Origin: Teratosphaeria epicoccoides
Taxonomy: Eukaryota > Ascomycota > Dothideomycetes > Mycosphaerellales > Teratosphaeriaceae
Direction of reading: 5' to 3'
DNA length: 64,000 nt
NCBI GenBank assembly: GCA_021401465.1
Contig: JADDMT010000028.1
Span: 62,001 to 126,000 of the forward strand
The notes under the pieces are model-generated. The model made no database searches, was not told where the DNA came from, and was given only the letters and a program-made list of their open reading frames with translations. The translations under genes were made by a program, and so were the position numbers. Each line of letters begins with the position of its first letter. Position 1 is the stretch's first letter. Below are positions 55,605-64,000 of the stretch, piece after piece.

Positions 55605-56402
55605 ATGCAGTCAAGACTCAGGAAGGCAGCACGTATCATCCTTGTCGGCGCCCCGGGCGTCGGAAAGGGGACACAGACTGAGCGCATGCTCAAGAAATAC
55701 CCTCAGCTCTCCGCGCTCAGCTCCGGCGACCTGTTGAGGGAGAATGTCAGGCAGCGGACGCCATTAGGCATCCAGGCAGAGCACTTGATGAGCACTGGAG
55801 CTTTGGTGCCAGACACCGTGATCTTGAGGCTGATCAGAAATGCGCTCACGATGCGCGGCTGGCTTGTACCGAGAGAAGGCATTCAGCCCATCACCGTCAA
55901 CAGTGTTGCCGCCGACTTTGTCCCTTCCACCGAGGACAACTTCATCAACGTCCCTTCACCTCAAGAGCAAGAGTACGACTACTCGGACTCTCCCGATGCC
56001 TCGTTCATCTTGGACGGCTTCCCAAGGACAGCTGGGCAGGCAACACAACTCGCAACTCTGCTCCCCATGAACCTCGTCGTGCACATCCACACACCCCCGG
56101 AGATCATCATCAACCGCATCTGTAATCGCTGGATCCATGCGCCGTCCGGCAGAGTTTACAATACTACTTTCAACGCTCCGAAAGTCGACGGCAAGGACGA
56201 CATGACTGGAGAGCCGTTGACGCAGCGCGAGGATGACAAGCCGGAGGTATGGGAGAAGAGGCTGAAAAGTTTCGAGCAGAACAGCATGTCCTTACTGGAA
56301 CACTACGATCGCATGGGTGTATTGTGGAAAGTGCAGGGCAATAGCTCGGACGAGATTACGCCGAAGCTGCTCACGGAGTTTCAGAGGCGATTTGGCGCTT
56401 GA
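55605..56402 (+). CDS. ADK2: Mitochondrial adenylate kinase (GTP:AMP phosphotransferase, Adk2 type)
   Basis: Single exon of 265 residues. The P-loop GAPGVGKG lies at residues 15-22. AMP-binding SALSSGDLLRENVRQ and ILDGFPRTAGQA follow, then the LID segment RWIHAPSGRVYNTTFNAPKVDGKDD without zinc cysteines, as in long-form eukaryotic kinases. Between RGW and SFILDGFPRT there is a 45-residue insertion (LVPREGIQPITVNSV...EYDYSDSPDA) longer than in standard adenylate kinases. A short basic N-terminus (MQSRLRKAARI) fits the weak, uncleaved targeting of Adk2. The enzyme balances adenine and guanine nucleotides in the mitochondrial matrix. Confidence 0.92.
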   Translation: MQSRLRKAARIILVGAPGVGKGTQTERMLKKYPQLSALSSGDLLRENVRQRTPLGIQAEHLMSTGALVPDTVILRLIRNALTMRGWLVPREGIQPITVNSVAADFVPSTEDNFINVPSPQEQEYDYSDSPDASFILDGFPRTAGQATQLATLLPMNLVVHIHTPPEIIINRICNRWIHAPSGRVYNTTFNAPKVDGKDDMTGEPLTQREDDKPEVWEKRLKSFEQNSMSLLEHYDRMGVLWKVQGNSSDEITPKLLTEFQRRFGA

Positions 56403-57051
56403 GCCGCATGTCAGTGCTCGCGCGTGGTGGAGGAGGATGAGATGAGCGTTTCCATTCTTTTCCTACGATGATGACTTTCTGGTGGGCGAGAGTGTCACAG
56501 CGGTGACGGCCTCACGTGTGTTCATATAGTTTCGGCGACCATATACCCACAGTACACGCTTCAGTTGCTCTCCAAACCCCTCTGCTGGGACTTTGCATCG
56601 CAGCACGCCCACCCAACCTCCTGTCCTGGCGTCAATCGCGAACACAGAAAAGGCTCGCGATCGTTCTCTGCATATGTCCTCGAGCAGTAGGCACAAGAAC
56701 ACAACGCGCAGAGGAACAAACCCCTAGACTGCCAGCCGCGCGTTCCAGATTCGCAGCGATGCAGAGTCGCGGGACTGCACTCGGGCAGACTTTGCTTCAC
56801 AATCGATCAAGCTGAACACGGCGCAGCCAATGTCTCCCGTCCTCCGGCCACATCACTCTGCAAGGGCCTTCGGGCGACGCACGGCCATGGCTGTCGCCTA
56901 CAAGGACTCTCCCTTTGATCGAATCAGAGGTGGCGAGAATGCAGGAAACGATGTCATTCTACAGCTGACCACACTCAATACCAAGAGATTTTGAGTTCAA
57001 TGGCTAGATCGACGGTCGTGACCACAGCGCCTTAGCCCGCTCATCAGCGCT
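56403..57051. other. Convergent intergenic region
   Basis: Between the kinase and the minus-strand esterase gene; nothing recognised. Confidence 0.5.
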
Positions 57052-58829
57052 CTAATAAGCCGCCTGCCTCATAAAGAACGCCTCCACAAACTCGACATGC
57101 CCCTCCTTCGCAACCGGCACATTGCCAAACCCATCTCCAAGCTCCATCACCACCCTCGTTCCATTCGCATCGTTTGGCGACCACCGCGGCAACGACCCGT
57201 TCACGCCCTTACCCTCATAACTCTCTCCCAAATTCGGATCCAGAGTTTTTGCAAAGTTGGCCCAATATGCCGACATCTTGGCCTGGATCGCGTAGTCCAC
57301 GGATGTGAAAGGGTATTGGTAGTTGTTGGCGTATAGGGCATTCAGGGCGTACATGATTTCGGACTGGTGGAAGGCGCCTTGGGATTGGCCGGGTGGTGCG
57401 TGTGTCCAGAAGTATGTGTAGAACGAAGATTTTGCAGCTTTGTACCTGTTGGAGTGTTAGTATTTGTAGAGACTTGGACAGAGTGGGACTTTAGACCATT
57501 CGGTTGCATAAAGCCAGGAGCCGACGAGACTGACGTCTGTCGCGATGAGGTTCCATTGGTCGTTGGCCAGAGTGTCGTTATCGTTGGTTGGATAAAGTTC
57601 TGTGAGGTTGCTGTAGAGGCTTCCAAACCTCAGCTTGTTGTAGTACTCGAATTGAGCGAGGGTGTAATTTGTCGACGTGCCGGCACCAGACTCGTCCAAC
57701 GTGTTACCGGTGATCAGAGGGACATCATTAGCAGGGCCTTCGATCAAGCTCTCAATGTACTTCTTTGGAAGAACGAAACCGTCAAGCACGGGCTTGAAAA
57801 TAAGAGGGTAGCCGGCATCCAGGGCCGTGATCCAGTCGATGGAGCAGTTGGTAGTACGGTCGCCGGAATACTTCACCAATTGCTCCACTGGCAGCTTGCG
57901 CAGGTCAGCAACTGACGTTGCATTGTTCAACGTGGTGTAGTTGGTGCCAAAGTCGATAGCATCCTTCATTGTCAGGTACGACGTGGCGAGACCCGCCAGC
58001 ATCGTGTCTCTCGGCCATCTTATGCCGCTTTCGCTTATCGCGCCGTGGAAGTAACCGCTGAAGAGCTTGCTATTAACAGCGTGGTAAACCTGCGCGGAGC
58101 CGAAAGACTGTCCGGCAATCGTGACCCGATCCGGGTCACCACCAAAGTTCGCGATGTTGATTTTGATCCACATCAGCACGGCAAGCTGGTCCAGGATGCC
58201 ATAGTTGCCGCTCGTCTCGTGGCCGAATTGCTCGTAGCCTTCAGCATTCAAATCTGGATGAGCCAGGTAGCCAAAGGCGTCGTCGCGGCGATTGAAGGTG
58301 ATTAGAATGACATCTTTCATTGCCATGCCGCCTCCATACCACCATGTGTTGTTCGACGATTCCTCAGAGCCCTGGTTCCACAGCATCACAGGGAGCTTTG
58401 CATCTGCTGATCCCGCATTCGTCCAGATGTTGAGACTCCTGCAAGATCCGTCAGCATGCCCAATGGGATTCGTATCCCGGATACTCACAAGCAGTCTTCG
58501 CTGACTGACCCATCGCCATAGGGCTTCATGCTCGTGGGGCACTGTGGGCCAAATGACGTTGCCTTCAAGGTGGTGTTCCATTTCGTAGGAGGCAAAGCAG
58601 GCTTCCATCGGTTCTCGTAGGCTGTATCAGCGCCATATGGCACCCCGAGAAATGCCGTGACATTCGAAGACGAAGTGTTGAAGTAGGTCTCTAGTATACT
58701 CCGGTCAAAGTACTGGAACCCTTGAACTGGACCGTATGATGTCTGAATTGTCTTATTCCAAAGCTGAGCGCCTGCCGGAGCAATTGCGCTGGCGGTAAGC
58801 AGCAGTATTGGCAATGTCGAGAATGCCAT
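57052..58829 (-). CDS. Secreted type-B carboxylesterase/lipase
   Basis: Exons 58829..58489, 58438..57497 and 57445..57052 give about 558 residues, the usual size. Intron 1 (50 nt) is clear and restores SEDCLSLNIW. Intron 2 (51 nt) is less certain: the chosen donor GTCTAA gives ATEWYKAAKSSFYTYFW. A signal peptide (MAFSTLPILLLTASAIAPAGA) leads the chain. The nucleophile elbow is GQSFG instead of the usual GESAG; the acid is likely in NTLDESGA and the histidine in GAFHQSEI. The oxyanion region reads LWNQGSEES where most relatives have a YGG-type loop. Substrate unknown. Confidence 0.87.
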
Positions 58830-60007
58830 GTCCTTGAGCGTGCTTGTATGCCTTTGGCATTGAAAGCCAAGGCTCTGCAAGTCCATGCAGAATATATACA
58901 ATATTTGCCCATGATGTAAGGGCTCCGCTACGAGAAAACATTGTCGTTCACGTTGGCCAGGCACGCGGCACCTGGTGACACAGCCTCGCTCCGTCACTTT
59001 GTTAGGTCGGTGATCTTCGCTGCGTTACCCGCAATGGCCCTTAGATGTTCATATAATTTGCTGAAGTTGCCTTGGGGTGCCATACTTCTTACGCGTTCCG
59101 AGCGGGTATCAGAAACTCTCGGCCGAGGGCCATGACTTCGAAGTCCGCCACGAGTGGATAAGACTTCATCCATGGCGAATCCCAAAGGCTCGTGCGCGTG
59201 CCATACCGCAGCGAATATGGCCAGTGCAAAGAGAACGATGATCCGATGGGCAGGCAATGCTGCCAATGCTCTGATTCTAGCCCCAGCGTCAAGCTGACAG
59301 GATGTGATGAATGTAATCCGTCCGAAGCATGGCCTGGAAAAGCCCGCGCCGAGGGGGCCGGTACGACTTACATAACTTGCCGCTGCGCAAGTTTATGATG
59401 TACCCGCATACACGGTGTTGAGATTGATGAGATCGCAGGAAGCAGAATCCATACAAGTGAAGTGCAGTCCGAAAGTCTCAAGCTGGATCCATGTCGCAGT
59501 CTAGCGTGCTTGGCATTCACCGCATATAACCATGAGCTTCGCAGAGCGACTGGAGGGCTTTGGGTCATCAGTCTTTGGAAGAATCAACACAGAAGCGGAC
59601 TACTGTGACTGCGACAGCTTAGCCACATCGACTGGTAGCGTGTTCATAAGTCAACCAACGAAACGACTGGTTGATTGCTTTGTGACAGGTCTGAACGCTC
59701 GGTCATACCGCTCCGCCGAATGACCCGCGATTGACTGCTCAAATGGATCTTACATGAAGCGTTGACACCGCCTGTTAACCGCTTAATTACTCATCAAACT
59801 GATGCACCGTTCAACGAATCCTGTCACAGACCTAAGCTCCTCCCTCGACGTTACAATTCAAAGTCACGACTGATTAAAGTAGTAATTCGGCTCCGGCGAA
59901 TTCTCCTTGCACGCGTAGAACTGGTTCAGAGCAGCGTCACGCTTGTAGTCGACCTGTGAAGAAGGCGTCAACGACGCTCCGCCTGGTAAGAATTGAGAGT
60001 GATATTT
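58830..60007. other. No recognisable gene
   Basis: About 1.2 kb upstream of the esterase and downstream of the next small secreted protein. No supported gene. Confidence 0.5.
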
Positions 60008-60461
60008 TCAGCACTTCCAGTCAGCGCCCCACTCAAATCGCTGGTATCCACAGATTGCAGACGCCGAAGCAGCATAGCGGTAGTTGTCACCGACTTCCGG
60101 CAATCCAATGCCAAAGACGCCATCGTCCCTCGCAAAGTTGAGAGCCTGGGCGTCAGGGTGCTTGGTACCGTTGGAGTACGCTACAGAAGTCACATCAGAA
60201 TCTGCGTTCTTGATCATGGCGATTGCGACACGGCGATAACAACACACCCGAAGTCCCTGAGTAGGCTGACAGCCTCTGAGCCTGCAGCACCAGCTTTCCA
60301 ATGGTCCCGTTCTCGACCCATTTCAGAGACACGAAGGCGCCATCGATCGTCATGAAGAGGGCGAAATCTTGGCTCTCAACTGGGGCGCTGAACTGTTGCA
60401 TTGGCGCGGCGCTGACTGTGGCAGCAATAGTAGCAGCGGCGAGAGCGATGGATTTGTACAT
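60008..60461 (-). CDS. Small secreted protein of unknown function
   Basis: Exons 60461..60248 and 60201..60008 with a 46-nt intron (GTGTGT ... ACGCAG) give about 135 residues; the splice turns TCG-G and AT into TCG-GAT in frame and avoids the early end of either frame alone. The first 19 residues (MYKSIALAAATIAATVSAA) form a signal peptide. The mature part contains FALFMTIDGAFVSLKWVENGTIGKLVLQAQRL and, in exon 2, RDDGVFGIGLPEVGDNYRYAASASAICGYQRFEWGADWKC, with only two cysteines near the end. Such proteins occur in fungal secretomes; no activity is known to me. Confidence 0.65.
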
Positions 60462-61866
60462 TTTCGTTGTCAAGTTCGATTGGGAGCAGTCGTGCAAACG
60501 TTGCTGAGATCTTGCGTCCTTTATAGAGGAGTCTGCTTGTATTGACAACTTGATGTCACAGACGTCAATAGCGTCCTGGGATGTCTTTATGTCCCTCTGG
60601 TCAAGCGAAGATCGTGCCCTCGTGCGCTTGGCACTATCACAATTGATGTCAAGCGCATTCTTAATATCGTATCCGAACCAATATACACCACTGGCGCAAG
60701 CTCCAACAAGCAATTATACCTTGCCCGCGGCAGATCGCCAAGGAACAAGTATGCCCGTGAGCCCGTTTACCAGTGTCTTGACCAACTTAGCCAACCTCAC
60801 GTCTTGGCATAGCCTGCACCTGCATCCGCGGACCGCGTGCGAGCGATCTAATCACGCACCTTAGAGTTGCTGTCATGGTATCCCAAGAGTAGCATGCTGC
60901 TGCAGAGCGCCGGACTACCCGAAGCGGCAAGAGCAAACTTTATATGCTAGCCCGAACGGGGCAAGAAACACATTCAGAGACATGCGCCGGGTGTCGAATA
61001 GGCAGTCCTGTTGATCCATGGTGCTCGACGGACCAAGAAGGAGCATTTGAGTGCGATGCTTTGGCCTTGAGATGGACGTGTCCGCGTCGGCGTGAGAACT
61101 TGCATGAGTTCGTCCACATTGCAGTTTTGCAAAGGACGCAGCCACATCGTTCGGAAGGGTCAGGCCATTGGAAGTCCAATATGCTCTGTACTAGAGCAGT
61201 GTATGCCGTACCCACTGCCCGACGTCGCCGGTCTGCTTTGACAATAGACATGACCTGACGCCAACACTAGTGCACAAAGCGGTCGTTCGGACAAAGTCAA
61301 ATTCCCGATCTGTGATGTCTGTCGAAGGTGGTGCTATCAGTCGCGCTACACCAAGTCAGTCAAAACGACCACTCACCGCCCATCTTCGCTCCTAAACTTA
61401 CCTCGAACCGCAGGCCCCTTGTCATCTAATAACACTGGACATCAACACAGCATGACACCAAGCTGTCAGCAAGATTCCTGTTTGGTTGCCAAGGCAAACT
61501 TATCAGGACCCATCCCGACCTTTCAATGCTAAGCCCTCGCCAGTGACCGCTCGAAGCCGGACTCGATTGACGTTTCTGATCCCGATTTCACTTGATGGAG
61601 GGCAAGCTCATCAATAATGAAATTATATTCGTACTTTCGTGGGCCGAAATAAGTCCGACAATGCCAAGGCGTGCGAGCTTGTGAAGTTGTTTTGCGATGC
61701 AGACTGAGGCCATTTCTTGGTTCGAGTCCTCTTGATAGTAATGTGTGCATACCAGCGGCTGTCAGCGCCCATGTGCTCATTAATGTTTATTCTGATCCTG
61801 TGCACGGCAATTCACCGCACCCAAACGCCTACGCTAATCCCTGAGACTTCCTGCCCAACCAACGAC
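60462..61866. other. Long intergenic region, no gene seen
   Basis: About 1.4 kb without a supported gene. A GGTTCGAGTCC string at about 61720 was checked as a tRNA T-arm and rejected. Confidence 0.5.
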
Positions 61867-62450
61867 TCAAGCCGGCCTCCTCTTCAGAAACTCCTCCAGA
61901 TCCCCTTTCGTCGCGACGCCCAACACAAACCTCCTCGCCGGATCTGTGACAACCGCAAACTCTTGCTTCTCGCCCACATCCTTGCCCTCGAAGAACGCTT
62001 CCAGCTCCTCTAGGGGAGTCTCAAGCGTAATCAACCGATACTTCTTCCCCTTTCTCTGAAATCTGATCATCGCTTTCTCCACCAGCTCATCTTCGCGAAC
62101 TTGCCGTGTCTCGAGAAGCTGGCGTAGGCGAGGTATGCTGATGTAGCCAAGCAGAGACTTATCGTGCGGATGGATGACGGTTAGGTGGGTGTAGTCGCGT
62201 TCGAGGCCCGCCATGAGGGCGGAGCAGATGGGGGAGTAGGGCGATGTGGAGAGGGCGGGTGGTGGATCGAGGTCTTCCACTGTTGCCTGAAGACATGATG
62301 AGCCGCCTGTTGTATGGATGGGTGGTGAAGGGCTTGACACACTCCTCTGTATTTTGATGCCCATGGCGAGCTGCCATTTGATTGGGCGGTCGACGAAGGT
62401 GCAAATTCTGGCGCATTGCCTGTTGATGCCAGGCCTGCTGAATTTGTCAT
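61867..62450 (-). CDS. CBS-domain protein
   Basis: Exons 62450..62343 and 62286..61867, separated by a 56-nt intron (GTGTGT ... TCTTCAG), give about 175 residues; the join reads SKYRG-ATVEDLDPPPALS, the conserved family sequence. Two CBS motifs are present: ICSALMAGLERDYTHLTVIHPHDKSLLGYISIPRL and TPLEELEAFFEGKDVGEKQEFAVVTDPARRFVLGVATKGDLEEFL. Fungal proteins of this small type are of unknown function; CBS pairs usually bind adenine nucleotides. The ATG at 62450 is the first in frame. Confidence 0.85.
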
Positions 62451-62826
62451 GTTGGACCGCGGCAACGCTTCAGCTCTACCCTGTTCACTCAGGATGGTGT
62501 CCTACTCCGTAGTTCGGCCCGCTGAGCGCTTTGAACCGCCGGAGAGACATTTGACGTAAGTGGGCCTAAGCTCATGAACAGGATGTTACCAGGTAGCTGC
62601 GACAAAGATAGCCGTTTCCGCTTCTTGACTCTCCCTCACTGCAAAGGGCAGCAGCATACTCCAGATCTCCACAGCGTTATGTTATGCCTCAACTCGCTTC
62701 GCAAAGCGTAACCCCAACATCATAAGGCATTCAACATATCTTCACGTTCAAGAGGACGGAGATAAGCAGCTAACAGCCGAGCAGGAACAACCACCATCAC
62801 ATGCACACGACGAGACGACAGTCACC
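62451..62826. other. Divergent intergenic region
   Basis: 5' flanks of the CBS gene (minus) and the phosphate-carrier remnant (plus). No gene seen. Confidence 0.5.
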
Positions 62827-63390
62827 ATGCCGCCGCTCTTCCCCGCCGCGAGCGCTCTGAGTGCCACATTCGGCAATGCGACACCGTACAAGACCCATGC
62901 GCCTGCAAAGCGTAGCCCATATCAAGCTCGCTCTGAGCTCTACCCAAGCTGGAATGTCGCAGAGGATGCACAAAAGAAGACGCAACAGCTGGGTGATGCA
63001 GCTGTCAAAGAATTCAACAAGGCATCCGAAGTCGCTCAATCCAAAGCCGGCAAGATCGAGCTCTACAGCGGCGAATACTTTGCTAGTGAGTGCAGCACCA
63101 GAACGCCTGATATCCAGTCCCGCCTCTAACCTTAACCTGTTGAATAGACAGCACAGTATGAGATACAGAATTAAGTCTACAACTAGAGCAAAGCATCCTC
63201 TTATGCCTACTGCAACAAAGGATACTTTGCTCTCCGCATCCGTACATCCATCCGGATGCGGTCTACCGGAAGCGGTGAGGAATGAAGAGTCGCCTTTCAA
63301 CATCTACAGTGGATGATTTATGACTCATTCAAGATCTTCATGGGTCTGCCGACGACGGGCGGTTCGACGCCGCCGGAGGAGAAGAAGTAG
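62827..63390 (+). pseudogene. Mitochondrial phosphate carrier locus lacking its middle
   Basis: The first frame, 62827 to about 63086, encodes the N-terminus and start of the first carrier repeat of a Mir1/Pic2-type phosphate carrier, up to KIELYSGEYFA, followed by a good donor GTGAGT. The next recognisable coding sequence is at 63307-63390, QWMIYDSFKIFMGLPTTGG to a stop, which is the C-terminal end of the same protein. The roughly 200 residues between, holding nearly all membrane segments and the PX(D/E)XX(K/R) signatures, are absent and replaced by about 220 bp of non-coding, palindrome-bearing DNA. The two ends do not join in frame by any visible splice. The product cannot transport. Confidence 0.78.
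63185..63261. repeat. Two adjacent perfect inverted repeats
   Basis: AGAGCAAAG at 63185-63193 is the exact inverse of CTTTGCTCT at 63225-63233. Directly after it, CCGCATCCG at 63234-63242 is the exact inverse of CGGATGCGG at 63253-63261. Both stem pairs are 9 bp and lie where the middle of the phosphate carrier is missing. Confidence 0.85.
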
Positions 63391-63621
63391 ATGTGCCCAG
63401 CCGTGGGCCTTGGACTGTGTAGTGACAGAAGCGAATGCAACGACGATCTCACGCAGGCTGTGGCGTCATTTTTCTCGCCTCTCAGCGCATCGCACGAGAG
63501 CCAGTTCTTCTGTGCTGGAATCGGAGGACCGTCCTTGTGCCTGCCATCCGTGATATCTACAAGCTGAATGCCCCAGACGCTTCTCTAAACACCAGCAATG
63601 TTTCGCAACCTGCACCATCAG

Positions 63622-64000
63622 TCAGCCCAATATGCGCTCCGCCGGTCCTGCCACATTCATGCCCAATGTCAACCTTAGCAATTGCCCTGCAATGTTCGCA
63701 CGCAGTTCACGGCTCGGTTGTATTGGCTCGCGTGGCGCGTGCTGGTACGCGGTGAATTGCTCTCTGACGGTTCGCACCAAGTCCAGGTCTGCCAGCACGA
63801 TTTGACCGGAGTGGAAGGCGTCGAAGATGTGCTGATCGGAGCGCGGTGCGGTGTTGGCCAGGAGCGTGTCGCGGGATGACGATGGTTCGTCTTCGCTATT
63901 TCCTACGGCAGGAGCGACGACACTGCCTGCGGGGTTGAGTGTTTGCATTTCCACGTCCTCGCGTCGGACTCCTCGTTCCTCGTGGTCGAGATCCTGACTG
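63622..64000 (-). CDS. Partial frame at window edge, unknown
   Basis: A minus-strand frame is open from the window end down to a stop at 63622 (at least 125 codons). It reads VEMQTLNPAGSVVAPAV, then SDQHIFDAFHSGQIVLADLDLVRTVREQFTAYQHAPREP and RELRANIAGQLLRLTLG. The helical segment could belong to a real protein whose N-terminal part lies beyond the window. No family recognised; it may also be chance, as this GC-rich DNA keeps long frames open. Confidence 0.35.
   Translation of the reverse strand, partial: SQDLDHEERGVRREDVEMQTLNPAGSVVAPAVGNSEDEPSSSRDTLLANTAPRSDQHIFDAFHSGQIVLADLDLVRTVREQFTAYQHAPREPIQPSRELRANIAGQLLRLTLGMNVAGPAERILG

Noticed and set aside
61650..61745. tRNA suggested by GGTTCGAGTCC
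   Set aside because: The bases flanking the loop do not pair into a five-base T-stem, and no acceptor stem fits.

Overview
The window looks like nuclear DNA of a filamentous ascomycete (Pezizomycotina). Coding exons are GC-rich, introns are short (46-135 nt) with GT..AG ends and CTAAC/CTGAC branch points, and several families are typical of these fungi: a Caf120/Skg3 PH protein, the RDEL-ending SNARE Sec20, ribosome-associated Hsp70 Ssb, vacuolar mannosidase Ams1 and small secreted cysteine-rich proteins. The protein style suggests Dothideomycetes, but that placement is inference. No rRNA, tRNA, CRISPR array or intact transposon was found.

Housekeeping blocks alternate with accessory, partly decayed blocks. 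1.8-8.6 kb holds a BAH/PHD-like chromatin protein (minus) divergent from a Caf120-like PH protein (plus). 8.9-16.2 kb is accessory and almost wholly on the minus strand. It contains a tandem array of four related cysteine-rich secreted protein genes (two intact, two broken), a broken gene of unknown function, a broken 4-coumarate-CoA-ligase-like gene, a secreted NTF2-like protein and another small secreted protein. 16.9-25.9 kb is housekeeping: ERV46 and SEC20 (divergent, both ER-Golgi traffic), a small SANT/Myb-like basic protein with a poly-Glu tail, the FAN1 nuclease, and a fasciclin protein divergent from FAN1 across only 184 bp.

26.4-32.8 kb is mixed: a truncated 2OG-Fe(II) oxygenase, a UBE2W-type E2, a cupin, a GPI-type surface protein and a GPI-anchored cutinase/acetylxylan esterase. 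33-38.8 kb is sparse. It holds an unrecognised membrane-protein-like locus and a decayed UNC-93-like transporter. 38.9-56.4 kb is again dense: SSB (nine exons), a sugar transporter, a rhodanese-like protein, a TPR-like fungal protein, AMS1, a CoA-type Nudix hydrolase, LETM1/MDM38 and mitochondrial adenylate kinase. 57-64 kb carries a secreted type-B carboxylesterase, a small secreted protein, a CBS-domain protein, a mitochondrial phosphate carrier locus lacking its whole middle, and a partial frame at the window edge.

Functional groupings are ER-Golgi retrieval (ERV46, SEC20), mitochondria (LETM1, ADK2, phosphate-carrier remnant), and secreted or surface proteins (cysteine-rich array, NTF2-like, fasciclin, cutinase, carboxylesterase). 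Exon joins were worked out by hand from splice motifs and reading-frame phase. Family names rest on motif recognition, with no database search.
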